DNA of 64,000 bases from Amia ocellicauda (Eukaryota > Chordata > Actinopteri > Amiiformes > Amiidae): the NCBI RefSeq assembly GCF_036373705.1, contig NC_089866.1, positions 20,498,501 to 20,562,500 of the forward strand, written 5' to 3'. Positions 13,101-26,600 of the stretch are shown piece after piece (the first letter of the stretch is position 1; each line of letters opens with the position of its first letter). The translations under genes and the position numbers were made by a program. The notes under the pieces were generated by a model. It was not told the DNA's origin and made no database searches. It saw nothing but the letters and a program-made list of their open reading frames with translations.

Positions 13101-13468
13101 GAACACGGATGTGACTTGTTTGGTGATTTCCATTGTATATCTGCCCTGAACGAAACAATTGTGGCAATTCATAAAGGAACAAAGAACAGATCATTTGATT
13201 GTGTATGAAATAGCAGTATTTTACTTTCCATGTATTGTGTACAAGGTATGGAGATTGAGGGGCATCGCACTTCAGGACAAGAGTCGCAGAAGGCTTTTTG
13301 TGTGCGATGACTACATACAACAGCGATCTCGACATGGCTGCCATGACGCCATCTTCTTTAAAGTGCAAATTTTATGAATGCCCCATTTTCATCATAAACA
13401 TAGCCATATATATATTGGAGGTTACAATAATTTAAGTGCAAAATGATCAATAATACACTTACCGCCAT
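6746..13468 (-). CDS. RSRC2: RSRC2, arginine/serine-rich coiled-coil protein 2
   Basis: RSRC2 is a nuclear SR-like protein linked to pre-mRNA splicing. Ten coding exons on the minus strand: 13463-13468, 12552-12708, 11489-11529, 9110-9294, 8657-8809, 8176-8298, 7954-8033, 7250-7479, 7023-7115 and 6746-6928. They sum to 1251 bases, 416 codons plus stop, close to the human 434 residues. The start codon is ATGGCG directly before a GTAAGT donor, so exon 1 codes only Met-Ala, as expected from human MAASD. The N-terminal half is an RS domain (SRSRSRERKKSRSRSRDR); then comes the coiled coil LERAKKLQEQKEKEMLEKQK, the Ala-rich NVAALLASGTQVTPQIAMAA segment, WEKLNFGNKDQNVKFRKLMG, and the conserved end GMGLGFSSSMRGMDAV. 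No defect was seen. It is head-to-head with KNTC1, as in human. Confidence 0.95.
7119..7150. repeat. 32-base poly-A (poly-T on the RSRC2 strand)
   Basis: A pure run of 32 A on the plus strand. On the RSRC2 strand it is a T run ending four bases before the AG acceptor of the 7023-7115 exon, so it forms that exon's polypyrimidine tract. Confidence 0.95.
9295..11488 (-). other. RSRC2: Large RSRC2 intron, no recognised content
   Basis: A 2.2-kb AT-rich intron between the third and fourth coding exons. No transposon was recognised. A plus-strand open stretch at about 10340-10620 is noted as a finding, but no splice or codon evidence makes it a gene. Confidence 0.6.
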
Positions 13469-13660
13469 GATAGCTCTGTCGGACACAGAAAATACTGTAT
13501 TAATCGCTCTCCCAGCTCCGCTCCACCTTGTCTTCTCTCCGTGAACAACAGAATCCAGAAACTCCGCAGCCTGGCGGACGGGTCCCGGATGTTGTGGCCC
13601 GATGCATTGTGGGACAATACAGTAAACGAGAGCGGAGCGATGGGCGCAGTTTAAAATCCT
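13469..13660 (-). promoter_or_regulatory. RSRC2: RSRC2 promoter and 5' UTR, CpG-richer than its surroundings
   Basis: Directly upstream of the RSRC2 start codon the sequence is noticeably richer in CG dinucleotides (gcggacgggtcccgg, gagcggagcgatgggcgcag). It contains TCCCACAATGCA on the minus strand (about 13596-13607), resembling motifs of ZNF143/THAP11-type promoters. The transcription start cannot be placed exactly. Confidence 0.55.
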
Positions 13661-14049
13661 TTTGAAATTGATTAAAAATGAATCCATCGCATTCACGGAT
13701 TATACAGTTATTTCTCAGTGTTTGTCCACGAGTGCACTGTTATTTCAACGTCAACAATCAATTGTTTTGGGTAGCGTATGCTACACGTGAGCCTCAAACA
13801 AATAAAACTAAAGCCCATCAAGTTGTATAGCAACCCACAGTGTGAACCTATTTATACATCATGATAACACTGCACAATAATAGTGAATTATCCGTGCAAT
13901 AGAAACTAACAACACTTTCTTTATTAGAAAAAAAAACCATCGCCAAGATAATATTGGGCAGCACAGCATATGGTAGCGCATTACAAATACACAACGGGTA
14001 ACAAAAATGATCCTGATCTGCACTAGCTGCTTAACCGTTTCCATGGAAA

Positions 14050-14234
14050 TGACCTCATACCGGAAGTATTTGTTTCTGTATCCCATCCCGCCAAATTTCA
14101 ATCTATGGCTCTGATTAGTCCTCGGGAGAGTTCTTACGCAAACGTGTTTTTAAATAAAGTTACATAAAATGAGAGCTCACATTTGATAATTGAACGAATA
14201 ACTTGTTAGATGCATATATTATTCCGAGGGGAAG
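14050..14234 (+). promoter_or_regulatory. KNTC1: KNTC1 promoter and probable noncoding first exon
   Basis: ACCGGAAGT at 14059-14067 fits an ETS (GABP/ELK) site, and CCCGCCAAA at 14087-14095 (TTTGGCGGG on the other strand) fits an E2F site. A strong donor, GAAG|GTGAGT, lies at 14234/14235, and an acceptor (TTCTTTATAG) ends about 14630, just before the start codon at 14643. This suggests a noncoding first exon of roughly 100 bases and a 5' UTR intron of about 400 bases. E2F control would suit a mitotic gene. Confidence 0.6.
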
Positions 14235-14642
14235 GTGAGTCTGCTTAGTGCATTAGCATTCCTATTTAGTTGCTACTGATTGTAATGTTAGCAAAATAAA
14301 ATGCATGCCTTTTTTAACGCTATTCAGCGTACTTTCGTTTATAACATTAAAGATGATAGCTGTCACTTTAGCCTCGCATGTGGTTTTAGTCGTGTCGATC
14401 CTAAGTTTTACGGAAATGCATACGAATATGCAAACAATAGCTGATGCTTGAACGTAATTATCGGACAATTCAACAATAGTTTATGTAATTAGTAACATTA
14501 CTTCTAGTTGGTTTTGTAAGAATATAAATACATTTTATGCAACGTTTGTGTCACAATAATTCTGCTGATTCAGTTTTTTTGTTGTGGTTTTGGTCAGTAA
14601 ATCCAGTTTATGTTCATTTTCTTTATAGATTGACTTTTCAGG

Positions 14643-17600
14643 ATGTGGAATGACGTAGAACTGTTGACAAGTGACGACACAAGCTCAGGTCGGCTATGCA
14701 TCGACTCCAGACAGGAGTGCGGCAGTGCCTTGTATCAGGTGGACACTTTGGTCAAAGTCTCTTCGTCCGAGAAGGTAAAGCAGGTCCATAAAGAAAACTA
14801 TAATATAATCTATAACATACACAATCACTGATATATATACCTGTACATGTCATAAATGCATTTTTAAAAACAGGTTTTTATCATGCACAACCTTATGGAT
14901 TTACAATAATTGCTTGCAACCTATTGTATTGCTTCTTCCCAGATACTGTGTATGCTGCTGTGAAATAAATCCCCAGGCTGTCCAACAGCTCTCTCTGGTC
15001 ATACATTACAGTGTGAAGTGGAAAAGAAACCTCATCAATTAACTTTTCTTTGCTTTGTAGGTGCGGTCCAATCCTAACCTGTATGCCTGCAACAGCTGCC
15101 ATGGCACTATTCTTGTTGCAGATAAAACGGTGGTGCTTTTCGATCAGAACTGCCAGTCTGTGTTGCTGCAGCTTCAATTTGGTTTGTGTTTTCACACACT
15201 GTCTTTAAGATTAAAAACATATAGAGGTATTATTTGTATAGGCTCTGTAAAGAATTCAAAATACTGTCTAATTTCAGATTCTGACGTAGACACAGTGGGC
15301 CTGTGCCAAGAAGGCCAGTTTTTGGTGGTTGGAGAGAGAAACGGAAACATACATCTTAATTATGTGGCGTTAAAGAAGACAGTGCTGACAAAAGTAAGAT
15401 GGTTGTTGTGTATTCCAGTTAGCTTATAACTTTATCCAAGGCAACTGGCTTTACCAGAAATACAGTTTATTTTGTTTGTCCCAGGAATGTAAATATCACA
15501 AAAGAAAAAGGTTACACAGTGGAGGCTACAATACAGAAGAAGATGGAAGAACATACAGCTTATTAATCATAGAGTGTAAAGTGTTCTTCACTTTCAGCAC
15601 TGTACTCCATTGTGGCAGAAAAGCAGATTTTATTATTTCCTTTATATCATCATATGTGCCCAAAGATGGGAGATTGCTAAATTGGCTTAGTTCAGTGAAT
15701 AGCTGATTAAATGAGCAAAAAAGCTCTAGTGACATAAAACCTATTAGACTCTGTGGCCCCTGGATATCAGAATGCTGCAGTCCAAGCATGATTTCTATTT
15801 TTTTTTCTCAAGGCTTTGGTGCAGAGGCCTGTCAATGACAATGAGATGACATACAAAAATCTTCTCATTCAAGAAGATAAATCATTGCCAGGTAACGAAA
15901 GAAAATGTCATTGATATGGAATACAAGCACACTTTGTCCAAATATTCTCCCTTTTTCATACTGCTTGAATGTTTTTGTTATGCGCTCACAATCAGTATGC
16001 AATTTTTGATCAATAATCAGTTAACTGCAATGGATTTACTGGATTTAATTTTCTGCAGGAACATACCACATGTTTCTGCTGGTATCAGATGGGTTCTTTC
16101 AGATTTCCAACCTACATCTGGAGAAAATTCAGATTGGTAAGTTTGTGCAATAAACATGAAAAGTGTCCATTAAATCATTCCTTTAATAGATGCAACAAGA
16201 GAAATAGGAAATTCCCAATCTTGTGACATAATAAGCATTTTGTTTTTCCTCAGCTATGAGTTAATTACGGTTTACTGACTTTGAACTTGATCCTGTCAGC
16301 AGTTGTCACAGCCTTACAATCGGCCACTGCAGCCTTGAACAACGTAAAAACACATTGAGTATATAACATGTAGTTTCATACTGAGTACTGTCTTTTCTTT
16401 TTCACAGCCATCGAGAAGATGGATTTTGGTGCCTTAAAAGAGGTATTTCCTTTCTAATTAACATAGATCATTACTTTGTAAAAGAGAGTAAGATGTTTAA
16501 CCTTTCTTGAGACACACAGGGCACAACAGGCCATACTTACCTTTTTTAGGAGGCAGTATATTGAAGGGATAAATAAAAGCATACCTTCTGCCTGTTTTTA
16601 TTTTCAGAAAGTCAAGTCTAGGAAAATAAATAGATAAACATATCATTTTGTTACCATTCCTAATATATAAAGACGCACATAATATTACAACTGCTAAGTA
16701 TTAACAAGTTTTTATCAGTACAGAGTACATATTTTTGTAATGTTTTATATTGTATTGCGGATGTTTCAGCAAATTGATTTCTTATTTATGATGTTCAGAG
16801 CTGGGTGTCTATTGGTTTCATTAGAAACCAACAATGACTGCCCGAGGCTGTAATGTAAAGGCCTAAATGTATTCCAATCTCTTTCTCTCAGCTTCAGAAT
16901 CCCATTAAGATTGCTTTCTTTTCCACTGAAGAGAGACACACCAATGGTTGCCAGTATGCTGAGACAGCTGAACTGGCAAATAACATCCAGCTCATAATTG
17001 GGGTACGATGAGAGGTTTTTATTTATTTCATGTCACAGTCCGTCCTGGGGCTCGTAACAATCACACAAATTAAACCAATGTGTTTATTTCCTGACCACTC
17101 TCTTTTCAGAGCAGATTTTTTGGATCCATGATATACAGTGAGGGGAAAAAAGTATTTGGTCCCCTGCTGATTTTGTACGTTTACCCACTGACCAATAAAT
17201 GATCAGTCTATAATTTTAATGGTAGGTGTATTTTAACAGTGAGAGACAGAATAACAACAAAAAAATCCAGAAAAACGCATTTCAAAAAAGTTATAAATTG
17301 ATTTGCATGGTAATGAGGGAAATAAGTATTTGACCCCTTCGACTTAGTACTTGGTGGCAAAACCCTTGTTGGCAATCACAGAGGCCAGACGTTTCTTGTA
17401 GTTGGCCACCAGGTTTGCACACATCTCAGGAGGGATTTTGTCCCACTCCTCTTTGCAGATCCTCTCCAAGTCATTAAGGTTTCGAGGCTGACGTTTGGCA
17501 ACTCGAACCTTCAGCTCCCTCCTCAGATTTTCTATGGGCTTAAGGTCTGGAGACTGGCTAGGCCACTCCAGGACCTTAATGTGCTTCTTCTTGAGCCACT

Positions 17601-20600
17601 CCTTTGTTGCCTTGGCTGTGTGTTTTGGGTCATTGTCATGCTGGAATACCCATCCACGACCCATTTTCAATGCCCTGGCTTAGGGAAGGAGGTTCTCACC
17701 CAAGATTTGACGGTACATGGCCCCGTCCATCGTCCCTTTGATGAGGTGCAGTTGTCCTGTCCCCTTAGCAGAAAAACACTCCCAAAGCATAATGTTTCCA
17801 CCTCCATGTTTGACGGTGGGGATGGTGTTCTTGGGGTCATTCCTCCTCCTCCAAACATGGTGAGTTGAGTTGATGCCAAAGAGCTCGATTTTGGTCTCAT
17901 CTGACCACAACACTTTCAGCCAGTTCTCCTCTGAATCATTCAGATGTTCATTGGCTAACTTCAGACGGGCCTGTACATGTGCTTTCTTGAGCAGGGGGAC
18001 CTTGAGGGCGCTGCAGGATTTCAGTCCTTCACGGCGTAGTGTGTTACCAATTGTTTTCTTGGTGACTATGGTCCCAGCTGCCTTGAGATCATTAACAAGA
18101 TCCTCCCGTGTAGTTCTGGGCTGATTCCTCACCGTTCTCATGATCATTGAAACTCCACGAGGTGAGATCTTGCATGGAGCCCCAGACCGAGGGAGACTGA
18201 CAGTTATTTTGTGTTTCTTCCATTTTCGAATAATCGCACCAACTGTTGTCACCTTCTCACCAAGCTGCTTGGCGATGGTCTTGTAGCCCATTCCAGCCTT
18301 GTGTAGGTCTACAATCTTGTCCCTGACATCCTTGGCCAGCTCTTTGGTCTTGGCCATGGTGGAGAGTTTGGAATCTGATTGATTGATTGCTTCTGTGGAC
18401 AGGTGTCTTTTATACAGGTAACGAGCTGAGATTAGGAGCACTCCCTTTAAGAGAGTGCTCCTAATCTCAGCTCGTTACCTGTATAAAAGACACCTGGGAG
18501 CCAGAAATCTTGCTGATTGATAGGGGATCAAATACTTTTTTCCCTCACTGTAAGTTACTGTGCCATGAGTAATGACATTAACAGTTTTCCTTTTGATCAT
18601 CTCCCCTATACTAATTGTTTTGTTGCATCTTACGTCTTTCAATAGGGCAGTGGACGCAGTGTGCTGTCTAAGTGGGAGATGGACCTGGTTCAGAAAACAT
18701 TGTCTATTAGCAATGATGTGGACTGCAGTTTATTGGCAGGTATACCATTTAGTCACTTCATGTAAACATTGTTAAATGTTAGCAATCTGAAACCTGTACT
18801 GCACAAGTTTAATTAAAATCGCTCATCAAAAATAATTGGATACAATATTGATGATAACATGTTGAAATACACCTCCTATTTGTCTTCTTTTCTTATTTTA
18901 AAGGAGTGAAAAAAAGCCAAACTGTGGATAATCTGATGTTTGTTTTGGATGATGAGGTAAGGATTGTGTCATAATTGACAGGTATTTATATGTAAACCAC
19001 AAGAAGCACTATGGATGAAGATTTTTTGATATTCCAGTTGAAATGTGGTCTACAATACTTATGTGCTGATTAAAATATCAGGACTTAATATAATTCGTGA
19101 ACATCTGAACTCATGGTTACTTACTTATTTATTGATGATACATCTGTTGTGTTTTTTCTTTTCCTCTGACCTGAAGAATGTGTTGACCATGTGGGATGTG
19201 CATTCTCTGGTGATGGTTTGGTGCTGGCCTTCACTTTCCATCCAGGACTTCCTGCTCACTACAGAAGGAGATTCTGCTTCAATGGCCATGTAATTGCTCA
19301 GTCTCCTGTAGTTTTTAATCCAGTTCATAATTTTTCTGGGCCTTTGTTTCTTCCCAAAATGACCTCAAATCTTCTTAATCTGATTTTTCAACTCCAGGCA
19401 AGAAAATGCAAATCTGAAGCTCATAGCCCTCACGACACAGGACAACAGACTGGTAAATTATTTGTGCCGATCTTTGGTGCTGCTTTGTGTAGAACTTTGT
19501 GTAGAACTCTTTTCCTTTATTGGTAATTGTGCAATCGGGTTATTTTTAAATATGGAAATGGGAATTTTAAAAGTGACTATGAAGACTGTTCATTGTTACC
19601 TTTTATAAATTATCAAGGGCTTAAATTACAGAGAGAGTTTGGCTACTGTATGAACTACATACTTGTGGCACAAATTTAAAATTATGAACAGTTTGGTTAT
19701 TAAATGAATATTAAATTGCTGCCATCCTTTTATCCTGTCATTAAAAATGGAGAGGGTTATTTGTTTAACCATAGAAAAGAAACTGATCAATTTAGAAGAG
19801 TGATTTTGATAACTGCTATCTCGGTTGTTTTGATGTAGAACTCTCTTCTCACTCCTGCTCTTTGTTCCTTGTAGATGAGGACTCTCATGGTATATTCTCT
19901 TCCCTCAATGACCCTTCTGTATTCATTGGAGGTCTCTGACATTTCCTCACTGGTCCAGACGGGAATCAGCACGGTAGAGAACACTGCCTTTTTTAACCAT
20001 GTTTCTTTAACCCTTAGTGTTGTGAAATTAAATGTAATAAGTAATTTTTTTTTTTACCTTACAGGACACCATATATTTACTGGAAGGAATACACGAAGAC
20101 CAGGAAAGGTATGCAAATAGATAATTAGAGGAGTATTATGTGTAGATGTACTGGGATAAAGTGAATCACTACAATAAAGCTTTGCGTGTTGTGCTTTTTG
20201 CAGAAAATATGTAAATTAATAAATCTAATTATAATGTACCATTTCCTTGTTTTAACGGTGCCCACTACACTGCTGTTTTGCAGGTCCGATGGGATAGTTT
20301 CTGCAGTAGTAATGCGATGTCTGACAGAGGCTTTGCCAGAAAACCGGTATGAAAAATCATAAAAGATCATGATACATTTTTCCATTGCTGTATGCAACCA
20401 TATTAACTCAGGGTCATGACTACCTTTATTTATTTATTATCATTTTTAACAGGCTGAGTCGCCTTCTCTATAAGCATAAATTTGAAGAGGCGGAGAAGTT
20501 TGCCATCCAGTTTGGACTTGATGTTGAGGTACACTCTCTAATGCATGCTTTTGATTTTGCCAATACATTATGTTTATGAATTATCCGCTGTGTCTATCTC

Positions 20601-23600
20601 TTCTGATGGATTTGTCGACCTACCAGCCTCCACTCGCTCTTTTCTGCCTCTAATAAATATTGATTGGGTTTCTCTTCCTCCACCCAGCTCGTCTACAAAG
20701 TGAAGCTGAACTTTGTGCTGGAGAAGCTGGCATCAGCTTCAGTTGGGGGCTATGGGCAAGCTGTCTGGGCGGACCTGGTGGATGAAGCCAAAACCAACTT
20801 GCAAAAGATTGTGGTATGATATTTAGCAGAGAAGGCCTCAATTGCCTTGTTTCACTGATAATATTATAGATGGTTTTATTTAGCATTGCACCAATAATTC
20901 TGTGTCGTGGAGAAACAGTAATTGTGTGAAACACTTCACATCTGATCATTTGAAATCAAATAAGTGTGTGGTTGTGTCCTAGGACGAGCAGTTTGTAGTG
21001 CAGTACTGCATCAACGCTCCCTGGCCTACATTCGACACTGCGCAGGAGATGCTCAACTACGCAAAATCCAGAGTAAGCTGTTGTGCTGCTTTCATATTTC
21101 ATTGTCTATTGCATCTTAAATGGGGGAGTGGGGACGGTAGACTGTAGACTGTAAAACAATCTTTTAATTCACAGATTTGTTTTGCGATTTATTCTAGGTT
21201 TTGAAGAGAGATGACCGTAAAACAGCAACTTATATGGAAGAGAATCCCCTCTTACTGACAGAGGTAAAGAAATTACTGTGGGATCAGGGTTTGGCACAGG
21301 GTTTGGCACAATGTTTCCATTGTGAGATGTTTTTAAGTGCATCAACTGCTTTAAGATCTACTGCCGTTTTATTTCCCCAGATTCTGGAGGCTCTTGCGAA
21401 ACTCACTACCTTTTATGGTTCCAGCGGCCCGGAGAAATTTAGGTGTGTTCAACTCTTTTTTGTTTCTGACCTGCTTTCTTGATAAGCTGTGAAAAGAAGG
21501 AAGAATCAGTCAGTGCAAAGAGGTTCAGTGTGCCTGATAATTATATTTAATTTTGTTTGTTGATGTTTTTTGCTGCAGTGGAATTTCCTGGATTGAGTTC
21601 TTGAACAGCACTGACCTCCTGAGTGACATAGTGTGGCATCTGAAGGAGAGAGACCTGATGTGTGCCCAGTATCTGTGGCTGCGGCATCAAGTACTGTTTA
21701 ATTTATACTTGGTCAGATCTTCACAGTGTCACTGATACCCAAAAACATACCTGCATGTTTTCCACTGCATGTAACCATAAATAATATATTTGTGTTACAT
21801 CTTTATGTCCTCCTGTTCAGTTTAATACATGAGATACCAGTGTTACAAAGCTACTAATTCTTGATAGTCATTTAATAATTGAACTGCTGAGAAACGGAAA
21901 GAAAAAAACAGACAAAAAAGTAATGTAGTAGATATATTTGATTATAAAATAATAATTGTAATTAAAAAGTTAACATATTTCTTTGTCTTGATGCAGCCGG
22001 AATTTGAGAGGCAGTTTGATGAAAAAATGTTGGAAACACTACTCGGTACGATCCCTGAAGATATCCCGTCTCGCCATCTGTGCCTGTGGTTTAAAAGTGT
22101 GATCATCCCATTTGTGAGAAGAATAATCCCTAAAGGACAGGTATTGTCACTATTATCATCCATCAAGAAACCTTTTCTCAGTTCATGTTAGAGGAACGTC
22201 ATTTCTATAGTCATCTTCGATCAACCTAATAAAATAAGGTCTTTGTTTCACTGACATATCGCTTCCTTGTTTGTCTCTTTCAACAGAAAATGCTTGCACA
22301 GTGGTTGCAAGAGAGGGCAAGGAACTTGGAGTTAACAGAAAAGGTAAACGAATCCTTACTCTTGTTTTAAGGTATGTCTGATCATTTATTTATTTTATAT
22401 ATTTATATTATTTATATATATATATTTTTTTCCCCTTCAGTGTAACTGGCCAGAAAATGGACTGGAAATGGCCGAACTATATTTTGTATCCAGAAACCCC
22501 AATGAATTAGGATTATCTTCTTCCTGGATTTGGATCCCTTTGGTAATATTTCACTTCACTCTGTTTGTTTTATCTGTGAGTTGAAAGTCAGGTTTTCAGA
22601 GGCTGGTGTAGTTTCTTGATTGCATCGCAGGGTATAGGTTGTGAGTCTGACTAATTAACCAACCTTATTAATCAGAAGGAGGATGGGGACTGTGAGGAAA
22701 TCCAGCAGTTGAAAGTTCTGGTGGGCAACCTGCGGCAGCTGCTGGACCTCTACAAGAAATACAACTGCAGGCTGCCACTCTCGGACTTCGAGAAGGTGCT
22801 TTTCCCATGTCTTATTCAGAAAAACATTATGATCGTTTATTTTCATTGTCATCATTGTAATTCATTTTTTTTTCTTTTTAGGAAAATACAACAACCATTG
22901 CTTTCCTGATGCTGGACAAGGTTTTGGCTCCAGAGCTCATCCCCTCGGCCATGGAGAGTGTAATAAAGCCCTACGCCCAGGAGCACGGCCTGCAGCTGGA
23001 AGAGCTGCTGCTACAGTACATCAAGGTCAGCCACACGACAGCGTCCCAGAGACTGGAAGACCGATTTTCCATTTTCTCTTAGAACTGTGTTTCTGGTCTT
23101 CATTTTTGACTGCTTAGGTCTGTTATTCACTGCTGATTTGTCAGTATAACTCGGGTCTTTTGAAGCTAAAATAACAGCCTCTTTTATGGTACTGAGCTGG
23201 TTTTGAGATTAAGAAGAGGTGCAGACTAGTCTTTAATGGCAAGTGATGACCTATCGCCCCTTCTGAGATTAATTCAGTCCTTTCCTGTGGGGTTCAATAG
23301 GATCTGCTGGAGCGCTGTAGTTCTCGCACTGCCTCTTTCTTCGAGACGGAGTGGGAGGCCAAAGCCATGGCTGTGCTGGATTGCATGTCTGATACTGATG
23401 TAAGTGTTCATTATTATTTAATTATTATTATTTTCCTCCAAAGACAGTCGGAGGGTTAATAAAGGGGCAGGTGTGGTGTTGGTATCTGTGCAACTCTCTT
23501 TTTCTCAGGCCATGTCTAGTAACTTGAAAATGCTTTTCATAAAACTGCATAAACTCGCTCCATTCATCCCCCAGCTGATCTTCGACGCCGTGCTGCAGAT

Positions 23601-26600
23601 CATGTACAAAGCTGTCGTTCCCTGGAGTGAAGCGGTGGAACATCTGGTCCAGCAACATCTGGAAATGGATCACCCCAAGTCAGTTTTTATGTATTTTAGT
23701 TTTTTTAATTTTAAGAAATAAATGTGGTTCTGTCACTGAATAATATTTTTGTTGGAGGTACACCATTTACTTTTTTCTTTAATTAAGGCTGTGATGTTTG
23801 ACATACACTGGCCTCTGGATTTTAATTTGTGCAACCTGGAATAATAGTTTTCAGGAAAGAACTTGGAATCCTGTGTCAGAATGCAAGCGCCTCACGTAAA
23901 AACTGTCATGTGATTGACTTGTGACTGTCCCCAATCAGGGTGGAGCAGCTCCAAGAGAGCTACAGGCTCATGGAAATGAAGAAGCTGCTGAGAGGATATG
24001 GAATCCGAAGCTTTAACCTTTCTGATGACAAACAGATCATGGTTAGTCAGAAAACATTAATGCCAATCTAGAGTGCAATGTATCTGGACATTACTTTTGC
24101 ATCTGTTTAATATGTTAGAGTTCCTGTGCATTGATTGATGTGGCCAGTTTGGCCGAGTGATCTGGACGTCTCTTGCTTCTGCAGAAACTGGTGAAGTATA
24201 TTCTGAAGCAAGACCTACCCTCTTCCTTAGAAGACGCATTGAAAGTGGCTCAAGCCTATATGTTACCCACCCCAGAAGTCTACATTATCCACATTGTTCA
24301 GCTCGTCAACCGAGACAAAGTATGTGTGGCTTTACTGGGCAAGTAAATTCAGTGACTGCCTGCATGAGACTGATCTAGATGTCAAAGTTTATTCATTCAT
24401 ATGTTATTGACTGCAGAGCGAGGAGTGTCTGAAACTTCTGAAACTCCTTCCGACCAGTGAGGCTGAGTGCATTTCTGAGAGGTTAGCCGTGTGGGCTCAT
24501 CTGCAGCTGCAGGACCAGACCGATACTTCAGAAGAGGTAGGGCGGAACGTCAATTAAACCTGCAAACCCCTAAGCAGATTTTACCATAGATGACTATTGA
24601 CTCATCCAAAACCATTTGAAAAAAGCTGATTCATGAATCCTAGGCAGATGCTTTTGAAAGTCACTTGCTCGCCAATGCAGATGTGTTTTGCTGGTGTGTT
24701 TAATTATAGATATCACAAATCTCCCGGGAACATTTGTACATTGCCACCTGGCAGACCTACAGAAATGCAGAAGACGTTAGATTGTGTCTGTGTTGTTAAA
24801 TGGCACAGGCACCTGAATAACTGGAGGTAAATCTGTCATGGCTCTGATCTTTTTGTCCCTTTTTTCTTTTCTTTTCTGAAAGCACAAAAAATATCTAATG
24901 GCAGTGGCACAAATGATGGTGGAGACACTGAAATTCCTGCAGAGCATTCAGAAAGGTAGAATTCTTAGATTTGTTGTTGCTTTTGATTGCAGTGGTTTTG
25001 AGTTTTAAATGTTTTTTCTCTTCCTATTTTTTTTTCTTTTTGTGACAGACAACACTTTAAAAAGAATGAAGTGTGAAAATAATCTGAAGATGTTTGAAGC
25101 TATTGCGCACTTACAGGTAGGTGTGAGAGAGATTCAACGGTTGTAGGCTGCCACCAAGGGGTGAATTGTCATTGGAATTAACCTTTGGACTGGTATCTAA
25201 TTGGAGAGCAAAAAACGAAATGGAAGCAAACCACTGGTTATTAGAAGTGCAACTAAGTGTCTTGGGGGAAAAAAAACATGTATGAACCCTTGGAAAGAAT
25301 TGTAATCTTTCATTGGAGGTGTTCAGCCTAGCTTATGAAGCCTGTATCTGCTTTTTGTTGTTCAAACTGAGGATAATGGAATATGTAATTGCATCCTTAG
25401 GTAAAATGATTGTTTCTTTACAGTTTGAATTGTCTCTAAAGATGTAATTAAAACTATTAAATTCAGTAGTGGGAATTAATTCTGTCAGATGTTGATAGTA
25501 CTGCCAGATGAGGGCTGAAGGCACCCTATATGTTGTGTGATATTGTGCGATGCATAGCACCAGATTGTAATGTATCTTTTGATGTATATGTGTTTGTGTG
25601 TGTTTTTAAACTTTTTAGGAAGACTTTGACATCTTCCTGTCCTTAGAGGACTATGAGAACCCTGCTCTGCTGGCCCAGTTCCAGGAGGAGCACGTCAAGG
25701 CCTACGAGGGTACGCTGTCCAGGGCCCGGACACGGAAGGCCTCGGTGGTTGCCAATGATGCTGACGGCAAGACCAAGACCATCTCCACAGAGGCTGGGCT
25801 GTACCGGCTGGCCCTGCTGCTGCAGCGCTCTGAGCAGGAACTGGGCGCAGACCTGGCCATGAGGGCACTGGCCGTGGGCAAGGTAGAGAAGGCCCTGAAG
25901 ATCTGCAGGTGAGGAACAAGGGGTCAGCTGCCCAAAGGGCTCGGTATTGTTTATTTTTAGTTTTTTGTTGTTTTTTCTTCTAAAGGCTAAATATTCACTG
26001 TACCCAAGACACTGATGTTGTGAAGATCTGACCTCCCCAGGACCAGAGATCTGTGGCGCCCCTTTTCTTTGTCCAATCTTCTGCTCTTTCTTCCATTTTA
26101 GGGAGTTGTATCAACATCATTGTAATGCCAAGACTGGACAAGCACTCTTCAATGCTGCCCAGAAGCTCTGCCAGATGTTGGAGGCCAACGTTCCCATGAT
26201 AATCCCTGAAGGAATGAATCTCCCTGCTGTAATCCATGACCTGGCCTGTCAAGCAGCCACTGTGTGCAGCACAGGTACCTCCAGTCTGCTCACTGACCTC
26301 TTCTCTCACTCTGACAACTGCGACTAGATTGTTCTGAGAGGCAGTTTGCCCATAGGGAAAATAAGTAGCATTTTATATTTTTTATTTTTTTATTTGAACC
26401 TTTTATGATGTTAAAGTTCCATGGAAGGTGAATAGTCATGATGCATTTCCACAGACCTGCTTCTGGACTGCCAGGAGCTGTGCAAGAACACCTTGGCTGC
26501 CATGGACGTGTATAGGCAGTGTCAGATTGATGACTACGGGTTCATAGCAAAGGTGAGCAAAGGAGCAGCATCTCACAAAGACTCCCACATTATCACATTT

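Larger units (their letters stand above)
17136..18550 (-). mobile_element. Tc1/mariner-family DNA transposon in a KNTC1 intron
   Basis: A 1415-bp element flanked by TA on both sides (17134-17135 and 18551-18552). Its ends are inverted repeats beginning CAGTGAGGGGAAAAAAGTAT on the left and CAGTGAGGGAAAAAAGTATT read inward from the right. It holds one transposase gene on the minus strand, opposite to KNTC1. This end sequence is known from Tc1-like elements that are widespread in fishes and have been reported as horizontally transferred; that is recalled, not searched. It sits between the KNTC1 exon ending about 17001 and the next starting about 18646. Confidence 0.95.
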
